A stretch of 64,000 bases of DNA, taken from assembly GCA_023390335.1 (NCBI GenBank), contig JAEWCZ010000013.1, positions 124,001 to 188,000 on the forward strand, given 5' to 3'. Below, one piece after another: positions 59,837 to 64,000 of this stretch. This DNA comes from Bacillota bacterium (GTDB lineage: Bacteria > Bacillota > Clostridia > Acetivibrionales > DSM-1351). The notes under the pieces were generated by a model. The model saw only the letters and a list, made by a program, of their open reading frames with translations. It was not told where the DNA came from and did not search any database. Numbering within the stretch: position 1 is the stretch's first letter; the number at the start of each line of letters is the position of its first letter. The position numbers and the translations under genes are program-made.

Positions 59837-61444
59837 ATGAAAAAAAGGATAGTTTCAATGCTTTTGGCATTAGCAATGGTTTCAACTATGATGTTGTCAA
59901 GCCATGGCCTTACTGCATCAGCTGCAGTAAACACAAACAATGATGACTGGCTTCATTGTGTGGGCGACAAGATATATGATGCAAACGGACGTGAAGTTTG
60001 GCTTACAGGTGCAAACTGGTTTGGTTTTAACTGCAGTGAAAATGTATTCCACGGTGCCTGGTACGATGTTAAGAATATTTTGACCAGCGTGGCAGACAGA
60101 GGTATAGGATTATTAAGAGTACCGATTTCAACTGAACTTTTGTACAGCTGGATGATCGGTAAACCAAACAAGGTTTCCAGTGTCACCGCTAGTAACAATC
60201 CACCATATGCGGTTACTAATCCGGATTTTTATGATCCTGCAACTGACGGACCTAAAAACAGCATGGAAATATTCGATATAATCTTGGGATATTGCAAAGA
60301 GTTGGGAATCAAAGTAATGATAGATGTACACAGCCCTGATGCCAACAACTCGGGTCACATGTATCCGTTATGGTATGGTCTTGAAACAACAACTGCAGGT
60401 ATGATTACTACAGACAAGTGGATAGACACATTGACATGGCTTGCAGATAAGTATAAGAACGATGATACAATTCTTGCCATCGACCTTAAAAATGAACCTC
60501 ATGGAAAAAGAGGATATACTGGTACAGCAGCACCAACTGATATGGCAAAATGGGATAACACTACAGATGAAAATAACTGGAAATATGCAGCCGAAACGTG
60601 TTCAAAAGAAATATTGGCTGTTAATCCAAAGTTATTAATAATGATCGAAGGTATTGAGCAATACCCTAAGACTGAAAAGGGCTACACATTTGATACTCCT
60701 GATGTATGGGGTGCTACCGGCGACGCTGCTCCTTGGCATGGCGGATGGTGGGGTGGAAACTTAAGAGGCGTTAAAGACTATCCTATTAATCTAGGTTCAC
60801 TAAATAGCCAGATAGTATATTCACCTCATGACTACGGCCCTTCTGTATATAATCAATCATGGTTTGATAAGGATTTCACAACACAAACACTTCTTGATGA
60901 TTACTGGTACGATACATGGGCATACATAGATGATCAAAAAATCGCTCCTCTTCTTATCGGTGAATGGGGAGGATTCATGGATGGCGCAAAGAACCAGAAA
61001 TGGATGACATTATTAAGAGATTACATGATTAAGAACCGTATCAACCATACCTTCTGGTGCTTGAATCCGAACTCAGGTGATACAGGGGGATTGATAGGAA
61101 ATGACTGGTCAACATGGGATGAAGCAAAGTATGGATTGTTAAAGCCTGCATTGTGGCAGTCAGGCGGTAAATTTATCGGACTTGACCATCAGATTCCACT
61201 CGGTAAAAACGGAATGTCTCTCGGACAGTACTACGGAGATGGACCAATTATCGTAGACCCTGAGCCGATTCTGGGAGATGTAAACGATGATAAAAATGTT
61301 GATGCATTAGATTTAGCTGTTATGAAGCTGTACATCCTTGGTGCAAACCCAACAATAAGCTTAACTAATTCAGATATGAATTCAGATGGTGATATAAATG
61401 CCCTTGACTTTGCACTGTTAAAGGCAAAGGTTCTTGGTAAGTAA
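59837..61444 (+). CDS. Endoglucanase GH5 with dockerin, Cel5N-like
   Basis: A 535-residue GH5 endoglucanase. Signal peptide about 1-29 (SAAV); GH5 barrel about 35-455: LTGANWFGFNC, LLRVPIS, AIDLKNEPHG with acid/base Glu220, YSPHDYGPSVY and LLIGEWGGF with nucleophile Glu376. A dockerin (about 476-535; DALD, NALD) ends the protein. Position at the end of the cluster and length match Cel5N of R. cellulolyticum, but the symbol is not certain. AAAGGAG precedes ATG 59837. A strong terminator follows, so it closes the operon. Confidence 0.92.
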   Translation: MKKRIVSMLLALAMVSTMMLSSHGLTASAAVNTNNDDWLHCVGDKIYDANGREVWLTGANWFGFNCSENVFHGAWYDVKNILTSVADRGIGLLRVPISTELLYSWMIGKPNKVSSVTASNNPPYAVTNPDFYDPATDGPKNSMEIFDIILGYCKELGIKVMIDVHSPDANNSGHMYPLWYGLETTTAGMITTDKWIDTLTWLADKYKNDDTILAIDLKNEPHGKRGYTGTAAPTDMAKWDNTTDENNWKYAAETCSKEILAVNPKLLIMIEGIEQYPKTEKGYTFDTPDVWGATGDAAPWHGGWWGGNLRGVKDYPINLGSLNSQIVYSPHDYGPSVYNQSWFDKDFTTQTLLDDYWYDTWAYIDDQKIAPLLIGEWGGFMDGAKNQKWMTLLRDYMIKNRINHTFWCLNPNSGDTGGLIGNDWSTWDEAKYGLLKPALWQSGGKFIGLDHQIPLGKNGMSLGQYYGDGPIIVDPEPILGDVNDDKNVDALDLAVMKLYILGANPTISLTNSDMNSDGDINALDFALLKAKVLGK

Positions 61445-61467
61445 TCAAATTGTATTAGATATTGGTA

Positions 61468-61504
61468 AAGAGGCCTGCCGTATGTTGCGGCAGGCTTCTT
61501 TTAT
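61468..61504 (+). terminator. Terminator of the cip-cel operon
   Basis: GCCTGCCG (61473-61480) pairs with CGGCAGGC (61488-61495), extended by AGAG/CTTCT, then T. It also suits the convergent LysR gene on the minus strand. Confidence 0.9.
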
Positions 61505-61516
61505 AAAATATCGAGA

Positions 61517-62497
61517 CTAATCAGTAGGAGAAAGCCATGTCCCGCAGCCTATCAATTGTTTTAAAAGCAGAATATATTCAGATGCTGCCCTGGACAAGTA
61601 TCTGTTTTTTTTATATGCAACCATGATATCGCGTTTTGCAAAGGAAGTGTTCAATTTATAGTATACTGGGTGTTTCTGATAGTTACCAAACCTTATTAGA
61701 GTATCAGGGATAAAAGAACAGGCAATACCTGCAAGGGTCCACGAAAAAGCTGTTTCAATACGATCGGTATAGATTGTGTTTTGATGATTGAATTCAGGAA
61801 ATTGGCAAAGTTCACTGGCTATAGTTTCATCGTCCTGTATGAGGACAAAATGTTCTTTGACACAAACAGACAAGTCAAGGGGTTGTGTCTGGAATAAAGA
61901 AGGACTGTCATAAATTATATCCTTGGCACTTAGCTGGAAAGCTTCCTTTCCATTATTAAAAGGACTATCAGAAGGGACTGCAAGGTAAAGTTGTTCCTGA
62001 GCCAAAACTTCAGTTTGAAGTAACTTGTTATTTATTGAACCTGATAAAATACACAAATCTAGACTACATTCAGAAAGAAATGATTCAAGATTTGCTTCTT
62101 CATTTTCAACAATATGTATATCAACTCCAGGATATTTTTTTCTGAAGGCTACAATACTTTTTGGAAGCATACAGGAGGCTCTAAAGGGAATAGTGCCTAA
62201 GGTGAGTTTTCCTTTAATCAGGACTGTAAGGTCTGAGAGCTCATTATTCAGTTCTGTCAGTATAGTTTGGATTTTTCGAGCAGCATTTACGTAGAGTTCT
62301 CCAGCATAAGTAAGTTTTATAGGTGTTGTACTTCTGTCAAACAATTGTATGTCAAGTTCAGTTTCAAGATTTTTTACAAATTGACTTAATGCCGGCTGGG
62401 AAATAGAAAGTTTCTGTGAAGCTTTTGAGAAGCTTCTTTCGTTAGCAAGTGCTAGTATATATTCTAACTGTTGAGATGTCATATAAAAATTCTCCAT
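61517..62497 (-). CDS. LysR-family transcriptional regulator
   Basis: A 326-residue LTTR: N-terminal winged helix about 5-65 (LEYILALANERSFSKASQKLSISQPALSQFVKNLE) and a periplasmic-binding-like effector domain about 90-300 (KGKLTLGTIPFRASCMLPKSI, DLCILSGS). The ligand is not predictable. It is divergent from the GDSL gene, which it may regulate, and convergent with the cel operon. Start ATG 62497 with GGAG in minus sense. Confidence 0.9.
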   Translation of the reverse strand: MENFYMTSQQLEYILALANERSFSKASQKLSISQPALSQFVKNLETELDIQLFDRSTTPIKLTYAGELYVNAARKIQTILTELNNELSDLTVLIKGKLTLGTIPFRASCMLPKSIVAFRKKYPGVDIHIVENEEANLESFLSECSLDLCILSGSINNKLLQTEVLAQEQLYLAVPSDSPFNNGKEAFQLSAKDIIYDSPSLFQTQPLDLSVCVKEHFVLIQDDETIASELCQFPEFNHQNTIYTDRIETAFSWTLAGIACSFIPDTLIRFGNYQKHPVYYKLNTSFAKRDIMVAYKKNRYLSRAASEYILLLKQLIGCGTWLSPTD

Positions 62498-62632
62498 GGA
62501 TTAAATATTATAAGTCGATACTTATACAATTTATACTACTATAACTAATTTATTCTTTCAACATATTCATAGATCAGGCTTTTTTAGAATGTTGTTATGT
62601 AAAGTCCTTCGGCAATGGGAGTGAATAAATGT

Positions 62633-63730
62633 ATGAAAAATTCTCAGGAAAACCATATCAAAATGATAGAACGTTCACTAATTAGTACTGGAAATAATTA
62701 TAGAATAAAAAAGGCTATGAATAAGGCAGAAAAGGGGCAGCTGGTAACTATCGCTTACCTTGGAGGATCAATAACGGAAGGTTACAATGGTGGCCCTGAT
62801 AAGTGTTTTGCAAAGTTAACCTGTGATTATTTTGCACAAAACTTTGGAAAAGGTAATAACATAAATTATTTAAATGCAGGAATGGCAGGAACATCTTCGA
62901 CAACTGGATTAATACGGATTAATAAAGATTTATTAATACATAAACCCGATATTGTATTTGTGGAATTTGCTGTTAATGATACAAAGAATAATCTAAATAT
63001 GGCTGCTTTTGAAAGTCTTTTAATAAGAATTTTGAGTTCGAAATCTCAACCTGCAGTTGTAATAGTATTTACAATATCAAAATCTGGTTTTTCCTGTCAG
63101 AATGAAATGGCACAAATAGGAAGACATTATGATTTAGCTATGATTAGTGTAAAGGACGCAATAGTTCCTGAGTTTGTTGAGGAAACTATGAAATGGCAAG
63201 ATTATTCCGATGACTATATTCATCCTCATAAAAAAGGACATGAACTTATTACGGAATTCATAATATATTATCTGAATAAAGTCAGTGAGGAGATTCAGGA
63301 TGGTATTTACAAAATTTGTGAAACCCCAATAGTCAGTAATGAGTTTGTTAACCTAAAAATGCTGGATAATAAAAATGCACAGGTAAAAGATATGGGGGGA
63401 TTTCTTCCCGACATTACCATCAATCATTTTCCTAATGGATGGACACATAGAGCCGGATCTAACGGGGAAAAGTTTTCTTTTGATTTATATTGCAAGAATT
63501 TGTTTATTGTCTATAAGGAATCAAAAAACACATATACAGGTTCAGCCGATATCTATGTTGACAATATATTTGTACTTACAGTAAATGGCTTTAATAGTTC
63601 TGGGTGGAATAATCCGGTAGTTAAATTATTATTAAACCATGACAACGCTGCAATCCATAATATAGAAATCAAAATGTCAAATGGTTCTGAAGGTAAAGAA
63701 TTCAGTATTCTGGCGTTTGGATACAGCTAA
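62633..63730 (+). CDS. SGNH/GDSL esterase-like protein with extra C-terminal domain
   Basis: A 365-residue protein with no signal peptide. Residues about 38-215 form an SGNH hydrolase: LGGSITEGY with nucleophile Ser46, GMAG (Gly), FAVND (Asn) and DYIHPHKKGH with Asp194 and His197. A C-terminal domain (about 240-365, FSFDLYCKNLFIVYKES) looks like a beta-sandwich. Such enzymes deacetylate sugars or polysaccharides; the cytoplasmic location suggests imported oligosaccharides. I choose ATG 62633 behind GGGAG, though ATG 62615 and GTG 62621 are possible. Divergent from the LysR gene. Confidence 0.8.
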   Translation: MKNSQENHIKMIERSLISTGNNYRIKKAMNKAEKGQLVTIAYLGGSITEGYNGGPDKCFAKLTCDYFAQNFGKGNNINYLNAGMAGTSSTTGLIRINKDLLIHKPDIVFVEFAVNDTKNNLNMAAFESLLIRILSSKSQPAVVIVFTISKSGFSCQNEMAQIGRHYDLAMISVKDAIVPEFVEETMKWQDYSDDYIHPHKKGHELITEFIIYYLNKVSEEIQDGIYKICETPIVSNEFVNLKMLDNKNAQVKDMGGFLPDITINHFPNGWTHRAGSNGEKFSFDLYCKNLFIVYKESKNTYTGSADIYVDNIFVLTVNGFNSSGWNNPVVKLLLNHDNAAIHNIEIKMSNGSEGKEFSILAFGYS

Positions 63731-63799
63731 AATTTCAAACATATATTTATCTAAAATATAGTATATTAAAGAAGAGAACAAATATAAAGAAGAAACTAA

Positions 63800-64000
63800 A
63801 TGAAAAAACTTGATGTTATTTTTATAAAAAGAAAGTTTCTATTATTTGCAGCAATTTCAATAATTTCTATAATAACTGTACCAATTATTTTATTTATAGA
63901 AATGTCTAGCTCACATACATTTACAGATCCCAAAAGCGGCGTAATTGTAATTGATCCGGGCCATGGAGGAATCGACGGTGGAACAAGCAGGGACGGAGTA
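63800..64000 (+). CDS. N-acetylmuramoyl-L-alanine amidase, CwlD-like (partial)
   Basis: The 5' part of a gene that runs off the right edge. ATG 63800 encodes 67 residues: a membrane helix (about 13-33) and then VIVIDPGHGGIDGGTSRDG, the zinc-binding start of an Amidase_3 domain (His in DPGHGG). The N-terminal anchor plus this motif match CwlD, which forms muramic-delta-lactam in spore cortex. GAAG lies upstream, a weak ribosome site. Confidence 0.82.
   Translation, partial: MKKLDVIFIKRKFLLFAAISIISIITVPIILFIEMSSSHTFTDPKSGVIVIDPGHGGIDGGTSRDGV

Noticed and set aside
1..64000. tRNA, rRNA or insertion-sequence genes
   Set aside because: I looked for cloverleaf-type sequences, rRNA motifs and transposase motifs and found none I could support.

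Overview
The window comes from a low-GC, mesophilic, anaerobic, cellulolytic Firmicute of the Ruminiclostridium (Clostridium cellulolyticum / papyrosolvens / josui) group. The grounds are AT-rich non-coding DNA, strong AGGAGG ribosome sites with frequent TTG starts, and a complete cip-cel cellulosome operon. Its dockerins carry the Ala-Leu/Ala-Ile recognition pairs of mesophilic clostridia. Species is inferred from memory of gene content only; the scaffoldin (one CBM3, four X2, five cohesins) differs from the eight-cohesin CipC of R. cellulolyticum H10, so this is a relative of that strain.

Layout. 1-1.5 kb: decayed genes (aldo/keto reductase tail, frameshifted GNAT) and a GC-rich structured block. 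1.5-3.9 kb: secreted SLH-like/CBM9/CE1 esterase. 4.0-6.6 kb (minus): type II pantothenate kinase and an OPT transporter. 7-27 kb: an NYN/OST-HTH protein, then the conserved SRP/ribosome/tRNA-modification string ylxM-ffh-rpsP-khpA-rimM-trmD // rplS-lepB-rbgA // rnhB-ylqG-ylqH-yraN. That string is split twice. Between trmD and rplS sits an ~8 kb sulfur/nitrogenase-like island: a DUF2292 small protein, NifB-like, NifX-like, NifH-, NifD- and NifK-like genes, then cystathionine-lyase and cysteine/cystathionine-synthase genes, followed by a small RNA-like unit. Between rbgA and rnhB sits a lone reversed solute-binding protein gene.

27-36 kb: assorted housekeeping and membrane genes, namely an M19 dipeptidase, an aminotransferase, purB, a GntR regulator, a class A beta-lactamase-like protein, DedA, DUF1540 and an amino-acid permease. 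36-61.5 kb: a ~1 kb leader with a candidate promoter, then the cellulosome operon cipC-cel48F-cel8C-cel9G-cel9E-orfX-cel9H-cel9J-man5K-cel9M-GH5 mannanase-cel5, with strong hairpins in many junctions. 61.5-64 kb: a LysR regulator (minus), a GDSL esterase-like protein and the start of a CwlD-like amidase.

How the genes work together. CipC binds cellulose through its CBM3 and collects dockerin-bearing enzymes: the processive GH48 and GH9 cellulases, GH8 and GH5 endoglucanases and two mannanases. OrfX is a membrane-anchored cohesin that may hold enzymes or complexes at the cell surface. The nitrogenase-like island is the most unusual non-cellulosomal system. Its NifD/K-like subunits keep the P-cluster-type cysteines and one cofactor cysteine but lack the FeMo-cofactor histidine. 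It is flanked by sulfur amino-acid genes, so it is most plausibly a reductase for organosulfur salvage of the methylthio-alkane reductase type, not a dinitrogenase.
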